A stretch of DNA of 64,000 bases from Morella rubra (GCA_003952965.2 CM025853.1:34420794-34484793), one strand, 5' to 3'. Counted from the stretch's first letter, positions 46,262-58,461 are shown. Translations and numbers: made by a program. The notes: generated by a model from the sequence alone, not told the origin.

Positions 46262-47573
46262 ATGGTACGTGTCAAGTAGGCTGCTGCCAAACATGCTCAA
46301 AACCAGTTTGAGACATCCAAACAGCCTCTCCCACACAAACTTCAAAGAAATGTGCTAGTGCTTCCTCAAGTGAACCTCCCTAAAGATTTATGAGGCTCGC
46401 TAAAGAAAGGCGAAGATATCGCCTACACCACCTGAAGAGTATGACAGCACTCGGTTTCTAAATGCTTAATTAGAGGAACTATTGACCACCAAATTTGCAA
46501 CAAAACTCTTAATAATTGAGAGAGAAGTACTGTTAGAAGAGCTTGCTGAGATGCACGTTGCTAAACGGTTTAGAGCACAAGGTTGGAAGTCTATGATAAC
46601 CCACATTGTGTCTCCATCAGAATCAGTGGTACATGATTTTTATTCAAATATGCACAATTTGAATGATTTTGCATCTTTCACTATCTACTTTCGTGGTCAA
46701 CATATAGATGTTGATCCTTCAATTCTAGCTCACTGCTTAGGAATTCCTAGGGTTCATAAACCTACTTACCCCTACTCTGCTAGAACTCAACCATCTACCA
46801 ATGTTATTGCAAATTCTTGGCTCAACAACAACTGAACTTTAAAGATAAAGAGTTTACTTCAAAACTCTTTACTTCTGAGCACTTGATATTAAGCAGGATT
46901 GTCTTTACAAATATTTTTCCGAATAGGCATCTTTTAGCTTTATTGTTTGAAAGAATGAGATTTCTCTATGCTTTTCTGGTTAATGATCGTATTGATTTAC
47001 CATCACATATCTTGCACACATGGTCAAAGTTTTTCATTCTAAATCTACGAAAAATAGATTACCTACAGTTGTTTGATCATGAAATTCCTTGCTGCTAATT
47101 TCATCTCTATTCCTCGTGATAAACCTCGTGAAAAAGTTGAAACTATTGGTAGAAACGCTCTTAGCCAAAGTAAGTCTCATAAGGGTCACTCAAAATCAAT
47201 TCCCTCATCTAATCTAGTCACGGTCTCGCAATCTGGTATTGCATATATGGTTGAGGCTCTCAAACTATTGACTGAGAGGTCTTCTTCCTCCGCCTCTGTC
47301 CAGTCCACTCTTGTTGCAAATCAAGAAGTTTTAAAACTAGATTTGATGAAGCTAGTGGTAGATGTTGGCTTGATTAGAAAACACTTAAAACTTGATGAAG
47401 CCTCAAGCACTATTGGTCCTCCAAAGGAAGAGGAAGAGGATGTGGACGAAGAGGAAGTCGAGGAAGAGGATGTGGAAAAAGAAGATGAAGAAGGAAATGA
47501 TGTGGAAGAAGAAGAAGAAGAGGGTGCTGATGCTGAAAAGGGTGTTACGTCGGATACATCTGATAATGAGTAG
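46262..47573 (+). pseudogene. Env-like ORF (element B, right arm)
   Basis: The ATG at 46262 is followed by a TAG at codon 6. The longest open segment (46482-46835) reads IIEREVLLEELAEMHVAKRF, then YFRGQHIDVDPSILAHCLGI and PRVHKPTYPYSAR. Further parts, in shifted frames, give ERMRFLYAFLVNDRIDLPSH, a conserved block KPREKVETIGRNALSQSKSH, the coil MVEALKLLTERSSSSASVQ and a Glu-rich tail (47430-47570). The stop is TAG 47571-47573. It belongs to the same family as the ORFs in A, D and F. No enzymatic motif is visible. Confidence 0.7.
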
Positions 47574-48212
47574 TCCCTTTGGCTCCTTCTTGACAAAGGG
47601 ACTTGAAGGAGCCAAAAGGGTGGTGTTGTGGTGTTGTTGTTTTGTTGGTTTTGGTTGCTATTTTGGATCTCTGTTGTTATTGGTTGGTTGTTGAAAACTT
47701 ATGGTGACTTAGCTAATGTTTTCATGTTTTTGTGATGGACAATATGGTGCTTAGTTTATGTTTTTGATAACAGTTAGTTTCTATTTCTGTAAACTTTAAC
47801 TAATGCCTTAGTCTATATGCTTAAAGGTTTACTTGACGTTAGCATTGTGATTGTGCTAATTTTTTATCATCATTATGAAGTTTCTATAAGCTGTGCTGTA
47901 GTCAGGGGGAGATAACCTCCTATGGTAATGCTTATCTTAGGGGGGGATTGGTATTTAACTCTATGCTTATGTTATTTCATTTGATGATTTGTGTTTATAC
48001 TCACTTAACTCTATAGTAATGTTTCTATGAGTTATTTTGTATTTGTTGAGATTGCTGTGTGCAAGTTAATAAAATCTCAGGAATTATGTTCTAGCCTATG
48101 TTTTAGTATAGGTTGTGTGTCTCTTTGTAAATAAGTTCTGTGGTGGTGATTACAGAACTTATGTCATTAGGAATTGGGTTTGTTTTGTCATGAAGTTCGC
48201 CAAAGGGGAGAT

Positions 48213-49396
48213 TGTTGATGTATTTTAGTTGGCGTAAAAACTTCATGACGTGTCTTAGTTATTCCTGAGATTCGTGTTTTAATGAAGTCCTGCTCAAGTC
48301 AGTGGTTCAACAAAATTGGTGATCGTCTGGGAATGGTAAGGTTTGATTGAAGTCTGCGTATAGTTTACTGACGTGAAGTCAGAGCGGTGATGTTTGTGAA
48401 GTACTCGAAATTTGATCAGAGTTTGCTTATAGTTTGAGCAGAGTTGATGAAAGATGGTTGTAATAGCTTTTAACATATGCGCTTAAGATTCAAGAAATCT
48501 CATAAATTCGTTAAAACCTTCCCTCCAACTCCCCAGAGTATAAAAACCATTTTCGTAAAGTATTCATTACGTTCCTAAAACTAAACTTTGAGAGACCTAG
48601 CAGCCAGAGTCTTTTCAAGATATTCTCTCTGTTACTGTTTATGTAGTTTGTTGTGAGTGAACTGAGAATAAACCCTGTGAGATTTTCTTTCTCCCTTGGA
48701 TCTCGGTTTTGATTTCGATCATCAAGATTTACCTTGTTAAAGAAGGGTAACTCCAGAGGTTATTGGAGATCTACCAAGATTGGGAGTTCCAATTGTGAAG
48801 AAGTCGATTGCACGTGGGGTGTTTGGAAAGATTGGCTTGGCTGCATAGATCGGGTTTTGTGGAATTAGACTTCAAATGGAAGAGATATTCCTCGTTTCTT
48901 GTAAGGTGCAAAGCTGGATGTGGTATTCTAGGTAAGACAACAGTTGGATAGACTAGCAACGGGGTGTTGGGTAGTTTATAGATCACTGTGTACCAAGTTT
49001 GAAGTTTCTAGTGGATTCGCTTAAACGGCTTACGAGCCTCTTGAAAGATTCTTTCAAGTGGTTTTTCTCTTCGTCATCACTTTTGGTGTTGTCTTGGTTG
49101 ATTGTGATTTCATGGATGATTTAGTGTTGATATTGTAATTGTTAGTTATACGGTTCTTTGATTAAGAAAGATAATCTTGAGCATATTGTAGCATTAATAA
49201 TCAGCAATATCTTATCCATATTGATTTGTTAATTCCGCATAGTATACTATTGATTTGAGTGTCCTTGAAATTTGCTGATAAGCTTGTGAGATTGTACAGC
49301 TGCTAGTTTTAAAAGGATCGAAAATTTGGAGAACCTATTCAACCCCCCTTTTAGGTTCGGATACTGTATATTGGGTCTAACTATCATATTCATACA
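48213..49396 (+). repeat. Element B right LTR
   Basis: It starts TGTTGATGTATTTTAG after the polypurine tract (ccaaaggggagat) and ends TTCATACA next to TAATT. A TATA-like tataaaaacc (about 48539) suggests the U3/R boundary. Confidence 0.8.
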
Positions 49397-50249
49397 TAAT
49401 TAATGGACACCAAGAAGGTCTTCAAACTTCCTCATTATGCCGTGCATTACCCTCAGTATATATGCCAAATATTTTTTCATTTGTGCCTTCATCAAAAAAC
49501 CCTCTTAAAGAGCCTATGTTATTTTTCCAAGCCTTTTGTGTGTGAACTAAGGATGAAACCTTGAGATCTATCCCTTCTCTTTAGGATTCTTAGTTCCAGA
49601 TTTGATCACCATACTTTTCCCTAAAAAAAATTCAAGATCTTCGGAGTTGCTAGCAATCTTGGAGGTTGAGAGTGCCCTGTTCTCGAGTTGCTGTAGGTGT
49701 GAGTTCACAAGGAGGATAGCAAGCTATGAACAGCGAGTAAAGTGTCTAAGGTTTTTGAATGGATGAGAGGTTCTCACTCCTTGCTAGTTGCAATATGGAT
49801 GTTGTATTCGGGTAATAAATCAAACGTGTTAGATTAGGAATTTGGAAATTCTTGAGTCTATGGATCACCTTGTATTTCGAGTTTAAAAAGCTAGTGATAT
49901 CTTTCCCCCGACTTACGGCCCCGTAGAGTTTTTGTCTCTTGAAATTTGTTTCCAGAAAATTTTCTTTTCGTAACCAAAGATTGGTGTCTTTGTTAGGTGA
50001 TTGTTAAGTTTATTGTATTTTTGATTAATTTTTAACAATCTTTGAACAACAATTGAGAATTGATAAATGTTCTTGGCTATAAAGAATTTGAGGTATAGAT
50101 TTTGATATGCATGATTTATATTCCGCAATGATAAATCGTGTTTTAGTTATTTTCATATTGAAATGGCTGATTTGTACTTGTGAAGCTTGTGCATAAATTT
50201 ATTAAAATATAAAAAAGTTGCAAGAAAATTTGTAGAACATATTCACCCC
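49397..50249 (+). repeat. Family C LTR, 3' piece
   Basis: This continues the C LTR after insertion B up to 'attcacccc'. The last roughly 25 bp of the LTR are missing and it joins an inverted C LTR directly at 50249/50250. Confidence 0.7.
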
Positions 50250-51455
50250 AAAACAATAGTACTCGAACCTAAGGGGGGAATAGGTTCCAAAAATTTTCTT
50301 ACAACTTTTTGCACTTATTAACTTTCTGCACAAACTTTACAAGTGCAAATCAGCCATTTCAATATGCATAAAACTACAAAAAGATTTATTAATGTGGAAT
50401 ATCAATCATGCACATCAAAATCTCTTTACCTCAGATTCTTTATGGCCAAGAACTCTATCAATTCTCAGCCATTGTTCTAATATTATTAATAATTAATTAA
50501 GAATCCAATAAACTTAATAATCATCGCACAATGACACTAATATTTGGTTACGAAGAAAAAATCTCTTAGAAACAAATTCCAAGAGACAAAAACTCTACGA
50601 GTCCGTAGTCCGGGAAAAAATATCACTAACTTTTTAAACTCAAAATACACAGGGATCTAGAGACTCAATAATTTCCAAATTCCTAATCTAATACGTTTGA
50701 TTTCTTACCCGGAATACCACATCCAGATCTGTAACTAGCAGGTCAAAAAGTTTAGACATTTTACCTCGCTGTTCATAGCACGCAGTCCTCCATGTGAACT
50801 CACACCAAAAACATCTCAAGAACAAGGCACTTCACGACCTCTAAGATTTCCAGCAACTCCAAAGATCCTGAATTTCTTTTAGGAAAAAGTATGGTGATCA
50901 AATCTAAAACTAAGAACCTAAAGAGGGGAGAAATCTCAAGGTTTCATGCTTAGTTCGCACACAACAAGCTCAGAAAAATAACAGAGGCTCTTTGAGAAGA
51001 TTTTTCAATGAAGGCACAATTTCTATAGTTAATGAGGAATAATAAGGATGTTTCTAGTCCATCTTGGCCTTCTTGACTTCCATAAATCAATTAGAATCCT
51101 TCTAACTAAAATCTATTACAGAAGATGTATAAGTCACGATTTTGTTAAAGTTGCATTTGACTTCCAACAAACTTTAGCTTTCTTAGGAAAGAAGTAATGC
51201 CTCCATCTCGCTGTAACTAACTCTGTGCATATTCCAATCAAACTTGAATCCCAGAAACATACGTCCAAAATGTGTATTTGCATTACTATCTTCAGTTATA
51301 CATTTGAGCTTCAATACATCTTTATATCTCAGGAATTAAACTCAATTACACACGAAGTTAAAACCAATTAAGATTATATTCAATACATCTTTATATCTCA
51401 GAAATTAAACTCAATTACACACAAAGTTAAAACCAACTAAGATTATACACTAACA
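50250..51455 (-). repeat. Family C LTR, inverted full copy
   Basis: On the minus strand it starts TGTTAGTGTATAATC (51455) and ends at aaaacaatag (plus, 50250). It is uninterrupted and serves as the empty-site reference for insertions A and B. A tandem duplication of about 75 bp (51317-51448 region) lies near its start. Confidence 0.7.
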
Positions 51456-51924
51456 AAATGTGTTAAATTTATTGACAGATTCTATTTCAAATTTGTCAAT
51501 CACCAGATAGCATACCCTATACATAAAAAATCTGGGACAATCACTAAGAGTCTATTTCAGAATCTGTCAATAACATTAACAAACTCTGAAAATTCCATGA
51601 CATAGCCTATACATCAAGCCAATCACCAAGACAAGAACCTGTTTACAATTTTTTACTCAACCTATACTCAAGTGTTCAAGAGTCTTGAAAGTAAACCTAT
51701 TTCCTGAAACATTAATCCTCAAACAACCAAGTGAAAAATATGTCAAACAGATCAAAATCCTTAATGACCATAATAACATGAAATCATCAGATAGCATATC
51801 ACGAAGCACAATGAAGTACATGTCATAAGATCAAAATATATAAAATCCTCACTACATGTCAAAAGATCAGAATATCAAAATATCAACTAGATCAAAATTT
51901 TAGAATATCAACTACATATGCTAT

Positions 51925-53300
51925 CCTCACTACATCCCTCAAAATACTCTCCCCCTTTTCACCACAGATTGATAAAGAATCAACTAATAGCAGTAGAGGG
52001 TCCAACATCATCTGGATGAGGAGAATCATCATCAGTAGCATCAACAGCATCAGCGGAAGAATCATCTGACTCAACATCAGAGGAAGCAGACTCCTCAAAA
52101 GGCAATGGCTCTCGATCTATGGAATGACGAAGTTTCGCAACTTCCTTGCGTAGACATCACAACTCACCACAAGTACTATTCTCCCCCTCAAAACATTCTC
52201 CCCTTTTTTGCCACGGATTGATAAAGAATCAACTAGTAGTAGTAGAGGGTCTAACATCATCTAGATGAGGAAAATCATCATCAGTAGCATCAGTAGCAGT
52301 AGGGGAAGAATCATTTAACTCATCATTAGAGGAAGCAGACTCCTTAGATACAGAAGGCTAAGGCTCTTGGTCTATGGAACGACGAAGTTTCACAACTTCC
52401 TTGCATAGACATCGCAACTTACCACAAGTACTATCATAGTTACTTTGAAGTAGTGAAAGTTGCTCCGCTTGGACTGTAGATCAATCCATAATAGTGCCCA
52501 CTTGATCTAAAATGGTAGATAAAGTACGAGCAAGAGGAGGAATAGAGGAAAAGGATGGTATATTTGTGGATAGAGAAATGGGTGGAGTAGAGAAAAATGC
52601 AAAAGAAGGATCAAGCTCAAAAACAGGAGGAGAAGAGCCACGCAACTCAGCCTTCTGACGAGCACGTCGAGCAAGATGAGCTCGACTCTGAGTAAAGGTC
52701 ACCATGTTAATGGGACCGTGGAAAGTAACACTATATTCAGAAGACAGAAAGGATACATAAATTGTACTAATCAATTTAATACAACTTTTGTATCATACAT
52801 GAGTATGGAATACCTAATATCTTAGAGGTCGACTGATAAGTGGAAATCATATGAGAACATATAGTAGAGGGTAAATCACTCGAATCTCCAGCCAAAAAAG
52901 CATAGAAAAAAACCCCTCTTTAGAAGTAAAGAGGAAAATGTGAAACAGGTAAAAAATTAGTAAAAAGAATTCTGCTGATCAAGTGATACTCAGCAGAGAA
53001 TTTAGAAGTAAAAAGAGTACTACTTGTATAACGATGAGGATACCCAAAAAATAACAAAGCAATGACATCTAAAGCAGAAGAACAACTTTCCTGTAAGGAT
53101 AAGTCAGGCGAGACTCTTGGCAGCTCAAAAATACAGGCAATAAGTTCAAGAGTAACCTGGAACTGTTGACCACGTATATAAGAATAGAACCTGAAAGACT
53201 TTTCATCAATATCATGGATATTGACAAAGAACTCACTCACCATACACTCATATGGTGAGACAATACCAGTGAAGAGGTTAACCCAACCTCAAGTCTCAAA
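51925..53300 (-). pseudogene. Env-like ORF (family D, left arm)
   Basis: Minus strand from about 53243: MVSEFFVNIHDIDEKSF, YIRGQQFQVTLELIACIFEL and SALDVIALLFFGYPHRYTS. The variable part follows (RAHLARRARQKAELRG, 52700-52650), then STVQAEQLS and an acidic Ser tail. The tail segment with its stop is tandemly duplicated (about 51950-52150 and 52200-52420). The same domain as in A/B is recognisable, but in a clearly different subfamily. Confidence 0.65.
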
Positions 53301-53473
53301 CAAAGTTTTCTGTAGAGATGTGTTCCGATGAGATTGTATGAGATTCCACAAAATCACAAATGAATTGATAACAAATGTCAAGGTGCTTAGTAAGAGAATG
53401 TTGAGTGTAAGCCTCTCTATAAGAGCGAGGTAATCCTTTCTGAATTTCGGGATACTATTAGCCCAACTCAGTT
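53301..53473. other. Palindrome spacer (family D)
   Basis: About 165 bp of unpaired sequence separates the two D arms. The arms begin at 'tcaagtctcaaac' (ending about 53300) and 'gtttgagactcga' (from about 53478). Confidence 0.6.
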
Positions 53474-54818
53474 TGAGACTCGAGGTTGGGTTAACCTCCT
53501 CACTGATATTGTCTCACCATATGAGTGCATGGTGAGTGAGTTCTTTGTCAATATCCATGATTGATTAAAAAAGCCTTTCAACTTCTATTCTTATAGATGT
53601 GTCAATGGTTTCAGGTTACTCATGAACTTATTGCCTGTATTTTTGAGCTGTTTAGAGTCTCTCGTCCGACTTATCCTTATAGGAAAAGTCATTTTGCTAC
53701 TTTGGATGCCATTGCTTTGTTGTTGTTTGGGTATCCTCATCGTTATACAAGTAGTACTCTTTATACTTCTGAATACTCTACTGAGTATCACTTGATCAGC
53801 ATAATTATTTTTACTAATTTTCTATCTGTTTCACATTTCTCCTCTTTACCTCTAAAGCGGGTGAAATTTCTTTATGCTTTTTTGACTAGAGATTTAATTG
53901 ATTTACCTTCTACTATATGTTCTCATATGATTTCCAATTATCATTTGACCTCTAAGATATTATGTCTTTTGTACTCATGTATGATTAATAAAGTGATTAA
54001 TACAATTTCTTTATCCTTTCCGTGTACTGATATCGTGTTACTCTCCATGGTCCTATTAACATGGTGACCCTTACTTAGAGTTGAGCTCATCTTGCTCAAC
54101 ATGCTCGTCGAAGGGCTGAGTTGTGTGGCTCTCCTCCTCCTACTACTGAGCTTGATCCTTCTTTTCCATCTTCCTCTACTTCACCCATTCCACCATCCAT
54201 AGATATACTATCCTATTTGTCTGTTCCTCCTTTGGATCCTCCTCTTGCTCATACTACCATTTTAGATCAACGGGCACTATTATGGATCGATCTACAGTCC
54301 AAGCAGAGCAACTTTCAATTCCGCCATCCACAGATATACCATCCTCTTCGTCTGTTCCTCCTTTAGATCCTTCTCTTGCTCATACTTTATCTACCATTTT
54401 AGATCTAGTGGGCACTATTATGGATCGATCTATAGTCCAAGCAGAGCAACTTTCAATTTCACCATCCACAGATATACCATCCTCTTTGTCCGTTCCTCCT
54501 TTAGATCCTCCTCTTGCTCATACTTTATCTATCATTTTAGATCTAGTGGGCACTATTATAGATTGATCTACAATCCAAGCAGAGCAACTTTCACTGCTTC
54601 AAAGTAACTATGATAGTTCTTGTGGTGAGTTGCGACATCTATGCAAGGAAGTTGCAAAATTTCGTCGTTCCATATACCGAGAGCCATCGCCTTCTGTATC
54701 TAAGGAGTCAGCTTCCTCTGATGCTGAGTTAGATGATTCTTCTGCTACTGCTACTGATGCTACTAATGATGATTCTCCTTATCCAGATGATGTTGGACCC
54801 TTTACTGCTGCTAGTTGA
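53474..54818 (+). pseudogene. Env-like ORF (family D, right arm)
   Basis: Mirror copy of the left arm: VSEFFVNIHD, then GFRLLMNLL, RYTSSTLYTSEYSTEYHLIS, IDLPSTICSHMISNYH in shifted frames. The tail includes three tandem units (54190-54597) and ends DDVGPFTAAS with TGA 54816-54818. Stops and frameshifts are numerous. Confidence 0.65.
54190..54597 (+). repeat. Three tandem units of about 130-138 bp in the D right arm
   Basis: Unit marks 'ccatccacagatatacc' and 'gtccaagcagagcaactttc' recur at spacings of about 130 and 138 bp. Each unit encodes STDIPSSxSVPPLDPxLAHT and DRSxVQAEQLS. The left arm has a single unit at the corresponding place. Confidence 0.75.
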
Positions 54819-55062
54819 TTCTTTGTCAATTTGTACAAAAACGGAGAGAATATTTTGAAGCGGAGTGGATTATTTTGAGGGATGTAGTGAGGATAACATA
54901 TTTAATTGATATTCTAATTTTTTGACATGTAGTGAGGATTTTGTATATTCTAATTTTGAATAGGTTCTTTTCTTGGTGATTGGCAAGGGTCTTTATTATT
55001 TTTTGTCTTCCTAGCTTAATGTATAGGTTTTGTTACGGAATTGTCAAAGGGGAGTTTATTAA

Positions 55063-56085
55063 TGTTATTAACAGATTCTGTTTCAAATTTGAATTGTAAT
55101 TTGAATTATTTAGATAATGGTTTGTTTAAGTGTTCAAGATGTCTCTAAGAAGATTAGGATTGAAAAGTATTTGAATTACAAAGATTAGAATTGGAAAGCA
55201 TTTGAATTACGAAGATAAAGATGAAGGGCATTCGAATTTTGAAAAATGAGTTCAAATTTGCGAAGTGTGATCCGTTCCTAAAATCTCTCAAGTTTATCTC
55301 TGGAATATGAACTTCGCCTGATCTTGGCTTGAGCTTAATAGGTGCTTTTTTACACAGAGAGTTTCACCCAACCTTGGCAAGATCTTGGCTCGAGCAAAAT
55401 TCCCCAAATTTGAATTTCCTTATCTTTTTCTATTTAAACCGTGAGAAAAATGTCCAAGTTCTTTACCCAAGTTATTTTATCCTTCTTTGGAGTTTCATGC
55501 TTGAAAGAAAAATCCTTTGATACCTTTGAACCTAAAGTGTTTACATTTTCTCTCTCCAACATGAATCACCTCAATCACCATTGAAACCAACCTCTTGTGA
55601 GAAGTCTTCAGAGAGCATAAAGAGATTGGCAGTCAGAGTTACCAGTGTTGAAGAACCAATGTGTTCTTGAAAAGATTTACAAGAAGAATCTTAGAAGGCT
55701 GAGGGTTGATCGTAAGGGAGAGGGTCTAAATTGGATTATCTAGATTATTACTTCGAGGTAGTCAGGTCAAGCAACTGGACGTTGCCCGTGTCTAAGTCAC
55801 TAGTGTAAGGTGATACTTTTAGTGAATTTTTGGTGGCTGCTAGCCCAGAGTGATTTTTCCTTTGATAAGGTTTTCCACTTTGTCATCAAATCTCTTATCT
55901 TGACATGTGATTAATATGTTATTTGTGCTTGATATTCTTAATTGTTTAAATACTTTCAGATCTAGACCAAGACTAATTTAGAACTTGTTTTAAATTTGTC
56001 TATTCATTGAAAAAGAAAAAAGCAACATCTATTCACCCCTCTAGGTGTTCTTTAAGGTCTAAACCTTGTTTTCAAAATGATTTCA
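55063..56085 (+). repeat. Family D LTR (3')
   Basis: It starts TGTTATTAACAG after a polypurine tract (caaaggggag, about 55046-55055). It carries a TATA-like tatttaaacc (about 55431) and the 'attcacccctctaggtg' end block common to all LTRs of this nest, and ends near TGATTTCA. No primer site follows. Confidence 0.65.
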
Positions 56086-56104
56086 ATGTCAAATGTACCT
56101 AACA

Positions 56105-57115
56105 ATACTCAGACACAAATATTTTGACAGATATTGAATTAAGCACAATCTGTAAAACTACTCTGTAAAATCTATGAAGAACAAAGAACGAATCTAAACT
56201 AACTACTATAGACTATGAATAAACTACAGACGACGTAACTTACAAATTTAAAAATGAAATTGATTAACAATCAATATATCAAGTCACCAAATAACCTGTT
56301 CTTATCAACAACTTACCAACCAACAAATCTTGGACATTCCATGTGCAAAAATCCTCAAATCAAAAAGATTAGAACTCTCAGCACAAGAACAAGATTGGGA
56401 AGAAATATAACAAAGTAAATTAATCAGGAACAATAAAATCAATCACACAATCGTAACACCGAGAATCATTACAAAGAGAAAACTCTCTAAGGAACGTTCT
56501 TAAGAAAAAAAACTCTCATGGCCCGTAGGCTGTTCGAATCCACTAGTTTCCAATTGATTTATAAAGTGATCTATTGATTCAACTAACCTAGCCAATCAAC
56601 CCATTCTAAATCTTACCCGACGTACCGTAAACTAGTTCTTCAAGGATGTAAAACTTCTAAGTCCACTTGAAAACTTCGATTACGAACAACACTTGATCTT
56701 CACTCACAACACTTGTGCTATCAAAAGCCATGGCCGAAATTTTCAGCTCTCAACATTCAGAACCTCTGAATCTTCACACACTCAAATGGAGTTTGGAGGA
56801 TTGGTGATGAATACGACGATTTTATAAAGCTTTTCACATTCAGCAATGGTGGCCTTCATGATGATCATCAAACTTTCAGCAAGAAGGATACAAAGAACCC
56901 ATTTCGTTTTTTTGGAGCTTCTCTCTCTTGAATTTCACAAATATTGGGAGTATTTGATGCGAACAACTCTATTGTAAAACCGCTTATGTTATAGCTATTT
57001 TACGTAGAGCAAACTAATTCCAGCAACTTTCCTATTTCTTCTAGAAACAATAAAATAGGACAAAAATACCCCTCAATGGTTTTTCACGTTTAATGCCAAC
57101 AAAATCAGTTACAAA
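56105..57115 (-). repeat. Further SIRE-like LTR (family E), minus strand
   Basis: It shows the minus-strand pattern of the other LTRs ('agagaaaactctctaagg', 'ggcccgtaggc', 'aaagtgatctattgattc', 'cttacccg'). The limits are approximate. It is too diverged to pair with another copy in the window. Confidence 0.5.
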
Positions 57116-58453
57116 GATCTTCCATCTTTGTTTGTGGTTCTTTCGATTTTGGAATAAAGGGTGAGGGGCTGGGTCTGGCTCATCAAGATTCAAATATTAA
57201 ACTTATGTTGTTGCTCCCATCAATGCTGAATTTCGGGCTTTGTTTTGGCTTGACATCTTTGGACTAGGGTCACTAAATGATGCCTTTGACTACTTGCGTA
57301 AAAAACAAGACAATATTTTTTTAGATTTGCCTATCCTTAATTCCTCATTCTGACTATAGATCTAGAATACTCTATCTTTCTCCATAATTCGGAATCCCAT
57401 TTTCAAAACCAATTCTCCACCTTTTGCCTTAAGATGAAACTCCAAACCCGTGTGCCTTCGTAGCTTTTTTTAAGTGATTCCTAAATTAGTTGACTCAAAT
57501 CTACAGAAGCTATCCTAAAATCATTCAGCATCAGGAGTACTGCTACTTTCTAGTACTACCAGCAATATACTTGGACCTGATGATACCGAAACTGAATTAG
57601 TTCGTCCCAATTTAAGTTGATCATACAAGCAATCCAATAAACAACATAAGGCCCATGTCAGCCCAAAGACCCAGAAGAAATGGATCTTCAATCCTCTAAG
57701 AATGTCGGTTATAAAGTATTACATGAACGTATATATCCCACGATGTCGAATTCCTCATATGTAGCGAACACCCTCACACAAGAATACATGCAAGAGGGAG
57801 CCATACATGATATGAAGTGACGAGGGATCGAACCCCAAAAAAAGGAGAATGTTAGAACGTGAGGAAAAGAGGCTATAAAAGCAAAGGACGAAGAATGAGA
57901 AAAGTAAGTCTCCAAAATCAGCAAGAATTGAGTGTAAACACTGAACAAACTTCTAGGTTTTCGTCAATTATAACCTCCCAAAGCTTTACTATGAACAGAA
58001 ATTCAGATGAGTATCATGAAAAAAGGGTAGGATTGAAGAGTAGCAAGTTAGGGTTTTTTGGGGGGTTTTTTTTTAATGATCAAGGAACAGAGTGTATGAA
58101 TGTCATTTGGGGTGGAGTATCAAGGCTTACTTTTTTAAGTGGCGTTAAGCTGGCCAAGGAGGACAGACATGACAATGGCCTTAGCAACCATGCAAAGGAG
58201 GATAAGGGCCAGACGAAGCCTTGGAGACACCCATGGACACCCCAAACATGCCAGTTGGTTGCCCATGTGTTGTCATGACTCGATGTCACAACCTTGGCCA
58301 CTAGAATAGGGACATCCAGGATAAGGAGTGGCTACCCTACCAACAACCACGGTGGACATCTACCACCGGGGGCCACCACTAGAGGAGGAACACCATCACC
58401 CGTGGCGGTGCCATCACGTAAGGTGGCAACGACGGCGACAAAAGACCCTAATG
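57116..58453. other. No recognisable gene
   Basis: The 139-residue ORF at 57859-58278 has no features I recognise. The right part (58290-58450) is locally GC-rich and low in complexity. It may be the older genomic target of the nest. Confidence 0.4.
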
Positions 58454-58461
58454 CATGCTTG

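Larger units (their letters stand above)
38962..49396. mobile_element. Element B: head-to-head palindromic pol-less retroelement
   Basis: 10.4 kb, flanked by an exact 5-bp duplication TAATT (38957-38961 and 49397-49401) inside the C LTR. Left arm, minus strand: 3' LTR (38962-40118), polypurine tract, env-like ORF (42070-40766), TC intron, gag C-terminal part (43650-44722). Right arm, plus strand: gag coil (44723-44918), spacer, TC intron, env-like ORF (46262-47573), polypurine tract, 3' LTR (48213-49396). The centre is at about 44722. Both outer ends are the U5 end of an LTR. A normal insertion would have one U3 and one U5 end. Each arm lacks a 5' LTR, PBS and pol. Confidence 0.75.

Noticed and set aside
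47403..47694. Lys/Met-rich and Phe/Ser-rich ORFs over 47392-47694
   Set aside because: They are other-frame and antisense shadows of the Glu-rich tail of the env-like ORF.
57859..58278. 139-residue ORF as a possible gene
   Set aside because: No family motif, no splice or conservation support, and a low-complexity purine bias. Kept as unassigned sequence.
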